A stretch of 64,000 bases of DNA from Diplolepis rosae. Taxonomy: Eukaryota; Arthropoda; Insecta; Hymenoptera; Diplolepididae. The stretch's first letter is position 1. Each line of letters opens with the position of its first letter. The DNA lies in the NCBI GenBank assembly GCA_030998225.1, contig JAPYXD010000308.1:5032001-5096000 (forward strand), given 5' to 3'. Positions 1 through 13,100 of this stretch are shown here, in pieces. A program made the position numbers and the translations under genes. Below the pieces are notes generated by a model. The model ran no database searches. It worked only from the letters and a program-made list of their open reading frames with translations, and was not told where the DNA came from.

Positions 1-527
1 AACTTGGATGGGCTGGGAGCAGATGTACTTCCACCGTTACGATTTGCAAGTCGACAACTGCCCTTTAAAAACGGACTAGATCTGGGGAGTAACTTGTTTC
101 CGTATTTCAATTTCTGGGTCCATATTTCAGGTGGGAACTTAGATGGGCTGGGTGCAGATGTACTTTCACCTTAATAATGTGCAAGCCGACAACTGCCTTT
201 AAAAAACGGACAGGCTCCGGGAAGATACATATATTCACATTTTAATTTCTAGGTCCATATGTCAGGTAGGAACTTGGATGGGCTGGGAGCAGATGTACTT
301 CCACCTTAACGATTTACAAGTCGACAACTGCCTGTTAAAAAGCGGACTTGATCGCGGGGGTAACTTATTTCCGTATTTTAATATCTGGATTCATATGTCA
401 GGTAGGAACTGGGTAGCGACGAGTAGCAGATGTACTTTCAGGTTAAAAATTTGCAAGTCGACAACTGCATTTTAAAAAACGGACTAGATCTGGGGAGTAA
501 CTTGTTTCCGTATTTTAATTTCTGGAT

Positions 528-663
528 CCATATACCAGGTAGGAACCGGGTTGGGCTGGGTAGCAGATGTACTTTCACCTTAACAATGTCAAAGCCGATA
601 GCTGACTTTCAAAAAGAAACAAGATCCGGGTAGAAACATATTTTCGTATTTTAATGTTTTGGT
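528..663. repeat. Representative 136-bp satellite monomer
   Basis: Example unit measured from one CCATAT anchor to the next. In order it shows the anchor box, GGGTTGGGCTGGG at 548-560, GCAGATGTACTTTCACC, a short AT-rich stretch, a GCCGA-type block, an A-rich stretch, then AAACATATTTTCGTATTTTAA leading to the next box. Many monomers carry six-base palindromes at fixed places (GGATCC, CATATG, GTCGAC, AGATCT), which would give a ladder on restriction digestion. Which subfamily is ancestral cannot be told by eye. Confidence 0.9.
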
Positions 664-934
664 CCATATGTCAGGTAGTACGCGGATGGGCCGAGTTGCA
701 GATGTACTTTCACCTTCATAATGTGAAAGCCGACAACTGCCTTTTAGAAAACGGACAGGCTCCGGGAAGATACATATATTCACATTTTAATTTCTGGGTC
801 CATATGTCATGTAGGAACTTGGATGGGCAGGGAGCAGATGTACTTCCACCTTTACGATTTGCAAGTCGACAACTGCCCTTTAAAAACGGACTAGATCTGG
901 GGAGTAACTTGTTTCCGTATTTCAATTTCTGGGT

Positions 935-2437
935 CCATATTTCAGGTGGGAACTTAGATGGGCTGGGTAGCAGATGTACTTTCACCTTAATAATGTGCAA
1001 GCCGACAACTGCCTTTTAGAAAACGGACAGTCTCCGGTTAGATACATATATTCGCATTTTAATTTCTGGGTCCATATGTCAGGTAGGAACTTGGATGGGC
1101 TGGGAGCAGATGTACTTCCACCTTTACGATTTGCAAGTCGACAAATCCCTTTAAAAACGGACTAGATCTGGGGAGTAACTTGTTTCCGTATTTCAATTTC
1201 TGGGTCCATATTTCAGGTGGAAACTTAGATGGGCTGGGTAGCAGATGTACTTTCACCTTAATAATGTGCAAGCCGACAACTGCCTTTTAGAAAACGGAGA
1301 GGCTCCGGGAAGATACATATATATTCAAATTTTAATTTCTGGGTCCATATGTCAGGTAGGAACTTGGATGGGCTGGGAGCAGATGTACTTCCACCTTTAC
1401 GATTTGCAAGTCGACAACTCCCTTTTAAAAAACGGACTAGATCTGGGAAGTAACTAATTTCCGTATTTTAATTTCTGAATCCATATGGCAGGTAGGAACT
1501 GGGTAGGGACAAGCAGCTGATGTACTTTCAAGATAAAAATTTGCAAGTCGACAACTGCATTTTAAAAAACGGACTAGATCCGGGGAGTGACTTATTACCG
1601 TATTTTAATTTCTGGATCCATATGTCAGGTAGGAACTGGGTAGCGAAGAGTAGCAGATGTACTTTCACGTTAAAAATTTGCAAATCGACAACTGCCCTTT
1701 AAAAACGGACTAGATCTGGGGAGTAACTTGTTTCCGTATTTAAATTTCTGGGTCCATATTTCAGGTGGAAACTTAGATGGGCTGGGTAGCAGATGTACTT
1801 TCACCTTAATAATGTGCAAGCCGACAACTGCCTTTTAGAAAACGGACAGGCTCCGGTTAGATACATATATTCGCATTTCAATTTCTGGGTCCATATGTCA
1901 GGTAGGAACTTGGATGGGCTGGGAGCAGATGTACTTCCACCTTTACGATTTGCAAGTCGACAACTGCCCTTTAAAAACGGACTAGATCTGGGGAGTAACT
2001 TGTTTCCGTATTTCAATTTCTGGGTCCATATTTCAGGTGGGAACTTAGATGGGCTGGGTAGCAGATGTACTTTCACCTTAATAATCTGCAAGCCGACAAC
2101 TGCCTTTTAGAAAACGGAGAGGCTCCGGGAAGATACATATATATTCAAATTTTAATTTCTGGGTCCATATGTCAGGTAGGAACTTGGATGGGCTGGGAGC
2201 AGATGTACTTCCACCTTTACGATTTGCAAGTCGACAACTCCCTTTTAAAAAACGGACTATATCTGGGAAGTAACTTATTTCCGTATTTTAATTTCTGAAT
2301 CCATATGGCAGGTAGGAACTGGGTAGGGACAAGCAGCAGATGTACTTTCAAGATAAAAATTTGCAAGTCGACAACTGCATTTTAAAAAACGGACTAGATC
2401 CGGGGAGTGACTTATTACCGTATTTTAATTTCTGGAT
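935..2437. repeat. Six-monomer tandem duplication within the HOR
   Basis: Anchors 935, 1,072, 1,206, 1,345 and 1,481 recur at 1,754, 1,891, 2,026, 2,165 and 2,301, an offset of 819-820 bp. The first copy has a monomer with CAAATCCCTTTAAAA (134 bp) where the second has CAACTGCCCTTTAAAA. The same paired structure is in B1, C1, A2, B2 and C2, so it predates amplification of the 5-kb HOR. Confidence 0.85.
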
Positions 2438-4350
2438 CCATATGTCAGGTAGGAACTTGGATGGGCTGGGTAGCAGATGTACTTTCAACTTAACGATTTT
2501 CAAGTCGTCAACTGCGGTGTAAAGAAAAAGAATAGATCCTAGTAGAAACCTATTTCCGTATTTTAATTTCTGGATCCATATGTCAGGTAGGAACCGGATT
2601 GGGCCGGGTAGCAGATGTACTTTCACCTAAACGATTTTCAAGTCGACAACTGCCTTTTAGAAAACGGACAGGATCCGGGTAGAAATATATTTTCGCATTA
2701 TAATTTTCGGGTCCATATGTCATGTAGGTCACGGATGGGCTGGGTAGTAGATGTAATTTCAACTTAACGATTTGCAAGTCGACAACTGCCTTTTAGAAAA
2801 CGGACAGGATCCGGGTAGAAACATATTTTCGTATTTTAATTTCTGTATACATATGTCAGGTAGGAACCGGGTAGGGTCGGGAAGCATGTGCAATTTCACC
2901 TTAACAATTTGCAAGATGACAACTGCCTTTTAGAAAACGGACAGGATCTGGGTAGAAATATATTTTCCTATTTTAATTTTCGGGTCCATATGTCATGTAC
3001 GTCACGGATGGGCTGGGTAGTAGATGTACTTTCACCTTAACGATTTGCAAGTCGACAACTGCCCTTTAAAAACGGACTAGATCTGGGGAGTAACTTATTT
3101 CCGCATTTTAATTTCTGGGTCCATATGTCAGGTAGGAACTTGGATTGGCTGGGAGCAGATGTACTGCCACCTTAACGATTTGCATGACGACAACTACCTT
3201 TTTAAAGAACGGACTAGACCTGGGGAGTAACTTATTTCCGTTTTTTAATTTTTGGGTGCATATGTCAGGTAGGAACCGGATGGGCTGCGTATTAGATGTA
3301 ATTTCACCTTAAAAATGTGCAAGCCGACAACTGACTTTTAGAAAAAGGACTGGATCCGGGACGATACTTATTTTCATATTTCAATTTCTGGACCCATATG
3401 TCAGGTAGGAACCGGGTTGGGCTTGGTAGCAGATGTACTTTTACCTTACAAATGTGCAAGTCGTCAACTGCCTTTTGAAAAAAAGAATAGATCCTGGTAG
3501 ATACTTATTTCCGTATTTTAATTTCTGGATCCATATGTCAGGTAGGAACCGGGTTGGGCTGGGTAGCAGATGTACTTTCACCTAAACGATTTGCAAGTCG
3601 ACAACTGCCTTTTAAAAAACGGACTAGATTTGGGGAGTAACTTATTTCCGTATTTTAATTTCTGGGTCGATTTGTCCGGTAGGAACGCGGATGGGCTGGG
3701 TAGCAGATGTACTTTCAAACTAACAATGTGCAAGTCGACAAATGCCTTTCAGAAAACGGACAGGATCCGGTAAGATACATATATTGGCATTTTAATTTCT
3801 GGATCCATATGTCAGGTAGGAACTTGGATGGGCTGGGAGCAGATGTACTTCCACCTTTACGATTTGCAAGTCGACAACTGCCTTTTAAAGAACGGCCTAG
3901 ACCTGGGGAGTAACTTATTTCCGTATTTTAATTTTTGGGTCCATATGTCAGGTAGGAACCGGGTTGGGCTGGGTAGCAGATGTAATTTCACCTTAACAAT
4001 GTGCAAGCCGACAGTTGACTTATAAAAACGAAACAAGATCCGGGTAGAAACATATTTTCGAATTTTAATTTTTTGGTCCATATGTCAGGTAGGACGCGGA
4101 TGGGCTGGGTAGTAGATGAACTTTCACCTTAACGATTTGCGAGTCCAAAACTGCCTTTTAGAAAACGAACAGGAGCCGGTATAATACCTATATTGGCATT
4201 TCAATTTCTGGGTCCTTATGTGAGGTAGGAACTTGAATGGGCTGGGAAGCAGATGTACTTTCACCTTAATAATGTGCAAGCCGACAACTGCCTTTTAAAA
4301 AACGGACTAGATCTGGGGAGTAACTTATTTCCGTATTATAATTTCTGGGT

Positions 4351-4487
4351 CGATTTGTCCGGTAGGAACGCGGATGGGCTGGGTAGCAGATGTACTTCCA
4401 CCTTTACGATTTGCAAGTCGACAACTGCCTTTTAAAGAACGGACTAGACCTGGGGAGTAACTTATTTCCGTATTTTAATTTTTGGGT
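4351..4487. repeat. Hybrid monomer marking the A-form HOR (A1)
   Basis: The left half (CGATTTGTCCGGTAGGAACG) matches the monomer at 9,364 in B1, and the right half (TACTTCCACC, then TTTAAAGAACGGACTAG) matches the second B1 monomer at 9,501. It replaces two monomers with one, the expected product of unequal exchange between neighbours. Confidence 0.8.
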
Positions 4488-4760
4488 CCACATGTCAGGT
4501 AGGAACCGGGTTGGGCTGGGTAGCAGATGGACTTTCACCTTAACAATGTGCAAGCCGACAGCTGACTTTTAAAAAAGAAACAAGATCCGGGTAGAAACAT
4601 ATTTTCGAATTTTAATTTTATGGTCCATATGTCAGGTAGGACGCGGATGTGCTGGGTAGAAGATGAAATTTCACCTTAACGATTTGCGAGTCGAAAACTG
4701 CCTTTTAGAAAACGTACAGGATCCGGGAAGATACATATATTCCCATTTTAAATTTTGGAT

Positions 4761-4862
4761 CCATATGTCAGGTAGAAACTTGGATTTGCAAGTCGACAAC
4801 TGCCTGTTAAAAAACGGACTAGATATGGGGAGTAACTTATTTCCGTATTATAATTTCTGGAT
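4761..4862. repeat. 102-bp truncated monomer (A1)
   Basis: A 34-bp stretch is missing: ACTTGGAT joins directly to TTGCAAGTCGAC. The bases GAT occur at both ends of the missing stretch in full-length relatives. Undeleted relatives are present in D1 (near 19,280) and block E, so this is a deletion. Confidence 0.92.
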
Positions 4863-4999
4863 CCATATGTCAGGTAGGAGCTGGGTAGGGACGAGTAGCA
4901 GATGTACTTTCACATTAACAATGTGCAAGCCGACAGCTGACTTATAAAAAAGAAACAAGATCCGGGTAGAAACATATTTTCGAATTTTAATTTTTTGGT

Positions 5000-7900
5000 C
5001 CATATGTCATGTAGGAACTTGGATGGGCTGGGAGCAGATGTACTTCCACCGTTACGATTTGCAAGTCGACAACTGCCCTTTAAAAACGGACTAGATCTGG
5101 GGAGTAACTTGTTTCCGTATTTCAATTTCTGGGTCCATATTTCAGGTGGGAACTTAGATGGGCTGGGTGCAGATGTACTTTCACCTTAATAATGTGCAAG
5201 CCGACAACTGCCTTTAAAAAACGGACAGGCTCCGGGAAGATACATATATTCACATTTTAATTTCTAGGTCCATATGTCAGGTAGGAACTTGGATGGGCTG
5301 GGAGCAGATGTACTTCCACCTTAACGATTTACAAGTCGACAACTGCCTGTTAAAAAGCGGACTTGATCGCGGGGGTAACCTATTTCCGTATTTTAATTTC
5401 TGGATCCATATGTCAGGTAGGAACTGGGTAGGGAGGAGTAGCAGATGTACTTTCAGGTTAAAAATTTGCAAGTCGACAACTGCATTTTAAAAAACGGACT
5501 AGATCTGGGGAGTAACTTGTTTCCGTATTTTAATTTCTGGATCCATATACCAGGTAGGAACCGGGTTGGGATGGGAGCAGATGTACTTCCACCTTAACAA
5601 TGTCAAAGCCGATAGCTGACTTTCAAAAAGAAACAAGATCCGGGTAGAAACATATATTCGTATTTTAATGTTTTGGTCAATATGTCAGGTAGTACGCGGA
5701 TGGGCCGAGTTGCAGATGTACTTTCACCTTCATAATGTGAAAGCCGACAACTGCCTTTTAGAAAGCGGACAGGCTCCGGGAAGATACATATATTCACATT
5801 TTAATTTCTGGGTCCATATGTCATGTAGGAACTTGGATGGGCTGGGAGCAGATGTACTTCCACCTTTACGATTTGCTAGTCGACAACTGCCCTTTAAAAA
5901 CGGACTAGATCTGGGGAGTAACTTGTTTCCGTATTTCAATTTCTGGATCCATATTTCAGGTGGGAACTTAGATGGGCTGGGTAGCAGATGTACTTTAACC
6001 TTAATAATGTGCAAGACGACAACTGCCTTTTAGAAAACGGACAGGCTCCGGTTAGATACATATATTCGCATTTCAATTTCTGGGTCCATATGTCAGGTAG
6101 GAACTTGGATGGGCTGGGAGCAGATGTACTTCCACCTTTACGATTTGCAAGTCGACAACTCCCTTTAAAAACGGACTAGATCTGGGGAGTAACTTGTTTC
6201 CGTATTTCAATTTCTGGGTCCATATTTCAGGTGGGAACTTAGATGGGCTGGGTAGCAGATGTACTTTCACCTTAATAATGTGCAAGCCGACAACTGCCTT
6301 TTAGAAAACGGAGAGGCTCCGGGAAGATACATATATATTCAAATTTTAATTTCTGGGTCCATATGTCAGGTAGGAACTTGGATGGGCTGGGAGCAGATGT
6401 ACTTCCACCTTTACGATTTGCAAGTCGACAACTCCCTTTTAAAAAACGGACTAGATCTGGGAAGTAACTTATTTCCGTATTTTAATTTCTGAATCCATAT
6501 GGCAGGTAGGAACTGGGTAGGGACAAGCAGCTGATGTACTTTCAAGATAAAAATTTGCAAGTCGACAACTGCATTTTAAAAAACGGACTAGATCCGGGGA
6601 GTGACTTATTACCGTATTTTAATTTCTGGATCCATATGTCAGGTAGGAACTGGGTAGCGAAGAGTAGCAGATGTACTTTCACGTTAAAAATTTGCAAATC
6701 GACAACTGCCCTTTAAAAACGGACTAGATCTGGGGAGTAACTTGTTTCCGTATTTAAATTTCTGGGTCCATATTTCAGGTGGAAACTTAGATGGGCTGGG
6801 TAGCAGATGTACTTTCACCTTAATAATGTGCAAGCCGACAACTGCCTTTTAGAAAACGGACAGGCTCCGGTTAGATACATATATTCGCATTTCAATTTCT
6901 GGGTCCATATTTCAGGTGGGAACTTGGATGGGCTGGGAGCAGATGTACTTCCACCTTTACGATTTGCAAGTCGACAACTGCCCTTTAAAAACGGACTAGA
7001 TCTGGGGAGTAACTTGTTTCCGTATTTCAATTTCTGGGTCCATATTTCAGGTGGGAACTTAGATGGGCTGGGTAGCAGATGTACTTTCACCTTAATAATG
7101 TGCAAGACGACAACTGCCTTTTAGAAAACGGAGAGGCTCCGGGAAGATACATATATATTCAAATTTTAATTTCTGGGTCCATATGTCAGGTAGGAACTTG
7201 GATGGGCTGGGAGCAGATGTACTTCCACCTTTACGATTTGCAAGTCGACAACTCCCTTTTAAAAAACGGACTAGATCTGGGAAGTAACTTATTTCCGTAT
7301 TTTAATTTCTGAATCCATATGGCAGGTAGGAACTGGGTAGGGACAAGCAGCAGATGTACTTTCAAGATAAAAATTTGCAAGTCGACAACTGCATTTTAAA
7401 AAACGGACTAGATCCGGGGAGTGACTTATTACCGTATTTTAATTTCTGGATCCATATGTCAGGTAGGAACTTGGATGGGCTGGGTAGCAGATGTACTTTC
7501 AACTTAACGATTTTCAAGTCGTCAACTGCGGTGTAAAGAAAAAGAATAGATCCTAGTAGAAACCTATTTCCGTATTTTAATTTCTGGATCCATATGTCAG
7601 GTAGGAACCGGATTGGGCCGGGTAGCAGATGTACTTTCACCTAAACGATTTTCAAGTCGACAACTGCCTTTTAGAAAACGGACAGGATCCGGGTAGAAAT
7701 ATATTTTCGCATTATAATTTTCGGGTCCATATGTCATGTAGGTCACGGATGGGCTGGGTAGTAGATGTAATTTCAACTTAACGATTTGCAAGTCGACAAC
7801 TGCCTTTTAGAAAACGGACAGGATCCGGGTAGAAACATATTTTCGTATTTTAATTTCTGTATACATATGTCAGGTAGGAACCGGGTAGGGTCGGGAAGCA

Positions 7901-10148
7901 TGTGCAATTTCACCTTAACAATTTGCAAGATGACAACTGCCTTTTAGAAAACGGACAGGATCTGGGTAGAAATATATTTTCCTATTTTAATTTTCGGGTC
8001 CATATGTCATGTACGTCACGGATGGGCTGGGTAGTAGATGTACTTTCACCTTAACGATTTGCAAGTCGACAACTGCCCTTTAAAAACGGACTAGATCTGG
8101 GGAGTAACTTATTTCCGCATTTTAATTTCTGGGTCCATATGTCAGGTAGGAACTTGGATTGGCTGGGAGCAGATGTACTGCCACCTTAACGATTTGCATG
8201 ACGACAACTACCTTTTAAAGAACGGACTAGACCTGGGGAGTAACTTATTTCCGTTTTTTAATTTTTGGGTGCATATGTCAGGTAGGAACCGGATGGGCTG
8301 CGTATTAGATGTAATTTCACCTTAAAAATGTGCAAGCCGACAACTGACTTTTAGAAAAAGGACTGGATCCGGGACGATACTTATTTTCATATTTCAATTT
8401 CTGGACCCATATGTCAGGTAGGAACCGGGTTGGGCTTGGTAGCAGATGTACTTTTACCTTACAAATGTGCAAGTCGTCAACTGCCTTTTAAAAAAAAGAA
8501 TAGATCCTGGTAGAAACCTATTTCCGTATTTTAATTTCTGGATCCTAATGCCAGGTAGGAACCGGGTTGGGCTGGGTAGCAGATGTACTTTCACCTAAAC
8601 GATTTGCAAGTCGACAACTGCCTTTTAAAAAACGGACTAGACCTGGGGAGTAACTTATTTCCGTATTATAATTTCTGGGTCGATTTGTCCGGTAGGAACG
8701 CGGATGGGCTGGGTAGCAGATGTACTTTCAAACTAACAATGTGCAAGTCGACAAATGCCTTTCAGAAAACGGACAGGATCCGGTAAGATACATATATTGG
8801 CATTTTAATTTCTGGATCCATATGTCAGGTAGGAACTTGGATGGGCTGGGAGCAGATGTACATCCACCTTTACGATTTGCAAGTCGACAACTGCCTTTTA
8901 AAGAACGGCCTAGACCTGGGGAGTAACTTATTTCCGTATTTTAATTTTTGGGTCCATATGTCAGGTAGGAACCGGGTTGGGCTGGGTAGCAGATGTAATT
9001 TCACCTTAACAATGTGCAAGCCGACAGTTGACTTATAAAAACGAAACAAGATCCGGGTAGAAACATATTTTCGTATTTTAATTTTTTGGTCCACATGTCA
9101 GGTAGGACGCGGATGGGCTGGGTAGTAGATGAACTTTCACCTTAACGATTTGCGAGTCCAAAACTGCCTTTTAGAATACGAACAGGAGCCGGTATAATAC
9201 CTATATTGGCATTTCAATTTCTGGGTCCTTATGTGAGGTAGGAACTTGAATGGGCTGGGAAGCAGATGTACTTTCACCTTAATAATGTGCAAGCCGACAA
9301 CTGCCTTTTAAAAAACGGACTAGATCTGGGGAGTAACTTATTTCCGTATTATAATTTCTGGGTCGATTTGTCCGGTAGGAACGCGGATGGGCTGGGTAGC
9401 AGATGTACTTTCAAACTAACAATGTGCAAGTCGACAAATGCCTTTCAGAAAACGGACAGGATCCGGTAAGATACATATATTGGCATTTTAATTTCTGGAT
9501 CCATATGTCAGGTAGGAACTTGGATGGGCTGGGAGCAGATGTACAGCCACCTTAACGATTTGCATGACGACAACTGCCTTTTAAAGAACGGACTAGATCT
9601 GGGGAGTAACTTATTTTCCTATTTTAATTTTTGGGTCCACATGTCAGGTAGGAACCGGGTTGGGCTGGGTAGCAGATGGACTTTCACCTTAACAATGTGC
9701 AAGCCGACAGCTGACTTTTAAAAAAGAAACAAGATCCGGGTAGAAACATATTTTCGAATTTTAATTTTATGGTCCATATGTCAGGTAGGACGCGGATGGG
9801 CTGGGTAGAAGATGAAATTTCACCTTAACGATTTGCGAGTCGAAAACTGCCTTTTAGAAAACGTACAGGATCCGGGAAGATACATATATTCCCATTTTAA
9901 ATTTTGGATCCATATGTCAGGTAGAAACTTGGATTTGCAAGTCGACAACTGCCTGTTAAAAAACGGACTAGATATGGGGAGTAACTTATTTCCGTATTAT
10001 AATTTCTGGATCCATATGTCAGGTAGGAGCTGGGTAGGGACGAGTAGCAGATGTACTTTCACATTAACAATGTGCAAGCCGACAGCTGACTTATAAAAAA
10101 GAAACAAGATCCGGGTAGAAACATATTTTCGAATTTTAATTTTTTGGT
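5000..10148. repeat. HOR unit B1 (38-mer, 5,149 bp form)
   Basis: Collinear with A1 at +5,013 to +5,015 up to ~9.4 kb, then at +5,149 because two monomers (9,364-9,500 and 9,501-9,636) stand where A1 has one hybrid monomer. It ends with the same 102-bp truncated monomer plus one full monomer. It is matched at 21,716 bp distance by B2, which shares the extra monomer. Confidence 0.9.
9910..10011. repeat. 102-bp truncated monomer (B1)
   Basis: Same 34-bp deletion and junction (ACTTGGATTTGCAAG) as in A1, at +5,149. Confidence 0.92.
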
Positions 10149-13100
10149 CCATATGTCATGTAGGAACTTGGATGGGCTGGGAGCAGATGTACTTCCACCG
10201 TTACGATTTGCAAGTCGACAACTGCCCTTTAAAAACGGACTAGATCTGGGGAGTAACTTGTTTCCGTATTTCAATTTCTGGGTCCATATTTCAGGTGGGA
10301 ACTTAGATGGGCTGGGTGCAGATGTACTTTCACCTTAATAATGTGCAAGCCGACAACTGCCTTTAAAAAACGGACAGGCTCCGGGAAGATACATATATTC
10401 ACATTTTAATTTCTAGGTCCATATGTCAGGTAGGAACTTGGATGGGCTGGGAGCAGATGTACTTCCACCTTAACGATTTACAAGTCGACAACTGCCTGTT
10501 AAAAAGCGGACTTGATCGCGGGGGTAACCTATTTCCGTATTTTAATTTCTGGATCCACATGCCAGGTAGGAACTGGGTAGGGACGAGTAGCAGATGTACT
10601 TTCAGGTTAAAAATTTGCAAGTCGACAACTGCATTTTAAAAAACGGACTAGATCTGGGGAGTAACTTGTTTCCGTATTTTAATTTCTGGATCCATATACC
10701 AGGTAGGAACCGGGTTGGGCTGGGTAACAGATGTACTTCCACCTTAACAATGTCAAAGCCGATAGCTGACTTTCAAAAAGAAACAAGATCCGGGTAGAAA
10801 CATATTTTCGTATTTTAATGTTTTGGTCCATATGTCAGGTAGTACGCGGATGGGCCGAGTTGCAGATGTACTTTCACCTTCATAATGTGAAAGCCGACAA
10901 CTGCCTTTTAGAAAACGGACAGGCTCCGGGAAGATACATATATTCACATTTTAATTTCTGGGTCCATATGTCATGTAGGAACTTGGATGGGCAGGGAGCA
11001 GATGTAATTCCACCTTTACGATTTGCAAGTCGACAACTGCCCTTTAAAAACGGACTAGATCTGGGGAGTAACTTGTTTCCGTATTTCAATTTCTGGGTCC
11101 ATATTTCAGGTGGGAACTTAGATGGGCTGGGTAGCAGATGTACTTTCACCTTAATAATGTGCAAGCCGACAACTGCCTTTTAGAAAACGGTCAGGCTCCG
11201 GTTAGATACATATATTCACATTTTAATTTCTGGGTCCATATGTCAGGTAGGAACTTGGATGGGCTGGGAGCAGATGTACTTCCACCTTTACGATTTGCAA
11301 GTCGACAAATCCCTTTAAAAACGGACTAGATCTGGGGAGTAACTTGTTTCCGTATTTCAATTTCTGGGTCCATATTTCAGGTGGGAACTTAGATGGGCTG
11401 GGTAGCAGATGTACTTTCACCTTAATAATGTGCAAGACGACAACTGCCTTTTAGAAAACGGACAGGCTCCGGGAAGATACATATATATTCATATTTTAAT
11501 TTCTGGGTCCATATGTCAGGTAGGAACTTGGATGGGCTGGGAGCAGATGTACTTCCACCTTTACGATTTGCAAGTCGACAACTCCCTTTTAAAAAACGGA
11601 CTAGATCTGGGAAGTAACTTATTTCCGTATTTTAATTTCTGAATCCATATGGCAGGTAGGAACTGGGTAGGGACAAGCAGCTGATGTACTTTCAAGATAA
11701 AAATTTGCAAGTCGACAACTGCATTTTAAAAAACGGACTAGATCCGGGGAGTGACTTATTACCGTATTTTAATTTCTGGATCCATATGTCAGGTAGGAAC
11801 TGGGTAGCGAAGAGTAGCAGATGTACTTTCACGTTAAAAATTTGCAAATCGACAACTGCCCTTTAAAAACGGACTAGATCTGGGGAGTAACTTGTTTCCG
11901 TATTTAAATTTCTGGGTCCATATTTCAGGTGGAAACTTAGATGGGCTGGGTAGCAGATGTACTTTCACCTTAATAATGTGCAAGCCGACAACTGCCTTTT
12001 AGAAAACGGACAGGCTCCGGTTAGATACATATATTCGCATTTCAATTTCTGGGTCCATATGTCAGGTAGGAACTTGGATGGGCTGGGAGCAGATGTACTT
12101 CCACCTTTACGATTTGCAAGTCGACAACTGCCCTTTAAAAACGGACTAGATCTGGGGAGTAACTTGTTTCCGTATTTCAATTTCTGGGTCCATATTTCAG
12201 GTGGGAACTTAGATGGGCTGGGTAGCAGATGTACTTTCACCTTAATAATGTGCAAGCCGACAACTGCCTTTTAGAAAACGGAGAGGCTCCGGGAAGATAC
12301 ATATATATTCAAATTTTAATTTCTGGGTCCATATGTCAGGTAGGAACTTGGATGGGCTAGGAGCAGATGTACTTCCACCTTTACGATTTGCAAGTCGACA
12401 ACTCCCTTTTAAAAAACGGACTAGATCTGGGAAGTAACTTATTTCCGTATTTTAATTTCTGAATCCATATGGCAGGTAGGAACTGGGTAGGGACAAGCAG
12501 CAGATGTACTTTCAAGATAAAAATTTGCAAGTCGACAACTGCATTTTAAAAAACGGACTAGATCCGGGGAGTGACTTATTACCGTATTTTAATTTCTGGA
12601 TCCATATGTCAGGTAGGAACTTGGATGGGCTGGGTAGCAGATGTACTTTCAACTTAACGATTTTCAAGTCGTCAACTGCGGTGTAAAGAAAAAGAATAGA
12701 TCCTAGTAGAAACCTATTTCCGTATTTTAATTTCTGGATCCATATGTCAGGTAGGAACCGGATTGGGCCGGGTAGCAGATGTACTTTCACCTAAACGATT
12801 TTCAAGTCGACAACTGCCTTTTAGAAAACGGACAGGATCCGGGTAGAAATATATTTTCGCATTATAATTTTCGGGTCCATATGTCATGTAGGTCACGGAT
12901 GGGCTGGGTAGTAGATGTAATTTCAACTTAACGATTTGCAAGTCGACAACTGCCTTTTAGAAAACGGACAGGATCCGGGTAGAAACATATTTTCGTATTT
13001 TAATTTCTGTATACATATGTCAGGTAGGAACCGGGTAGGGTCGGGAAGCATGTGCAATTTCACCTTAACAATTTGCAAGATGACAACTGCCTTTTAGAAA

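Larger units (their letters stand above)
1..4999. repeat. HOR unit A1 (37-mer, 5,015 bp form)
   Basis: Anchor positions from 120 to 5,135 give 37 monomer steps totalling 5,015 bp, 36 full-length plus one of 102 bp (4,761-4,862). The unit is cut at the left by the window edge by about 15 bp. A-form markers are the hybrid monomer 4,351-4,487 and a G in place of A at the start of the A-run near 3,475. Both recur in unit A2 but not in B1 or B2. The junction with the next unit is set at the CCATAT box one monomer after the truncated monomer. Confidence 0.9.

Noticed and set aside
548..560. Telomere-like repeat from GGGTTGGGCTGGG
   Set aside because: The unit is not tandemly repeated as TTAGGG or a related telomere motif; it is a 13-bp part of each monomer.
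654..1019. Open frame of 121 codons repeated in several HOR units (also 5,668, 10,818, 22,367, 27,384, 46,669)
   Set aside because: It spans three monomers whose frame rotates at each step, has no recognisable domain, and is overlapped by a 94-codon frame on the other strand made of the same repeat. Recurrence follows from HOR copying, not coding selection.
4935..4950. TATA-like words (GACTTATAAAAAAG, also GGTATAATACC near 4,170) as promoters
   Set aside because: They are ordinary AT-rich variants of the monomer's A-run and recur in many monomers without any gene downstream. Satellite transcription cannot be judged from sequence.
9550..9570. Octamer-like ATTTGCAT in some monomers
   Set aside because: It arises by a single change from the common ATTTGCAAG and is limited to a few related monomers. 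Chance is sufficient.
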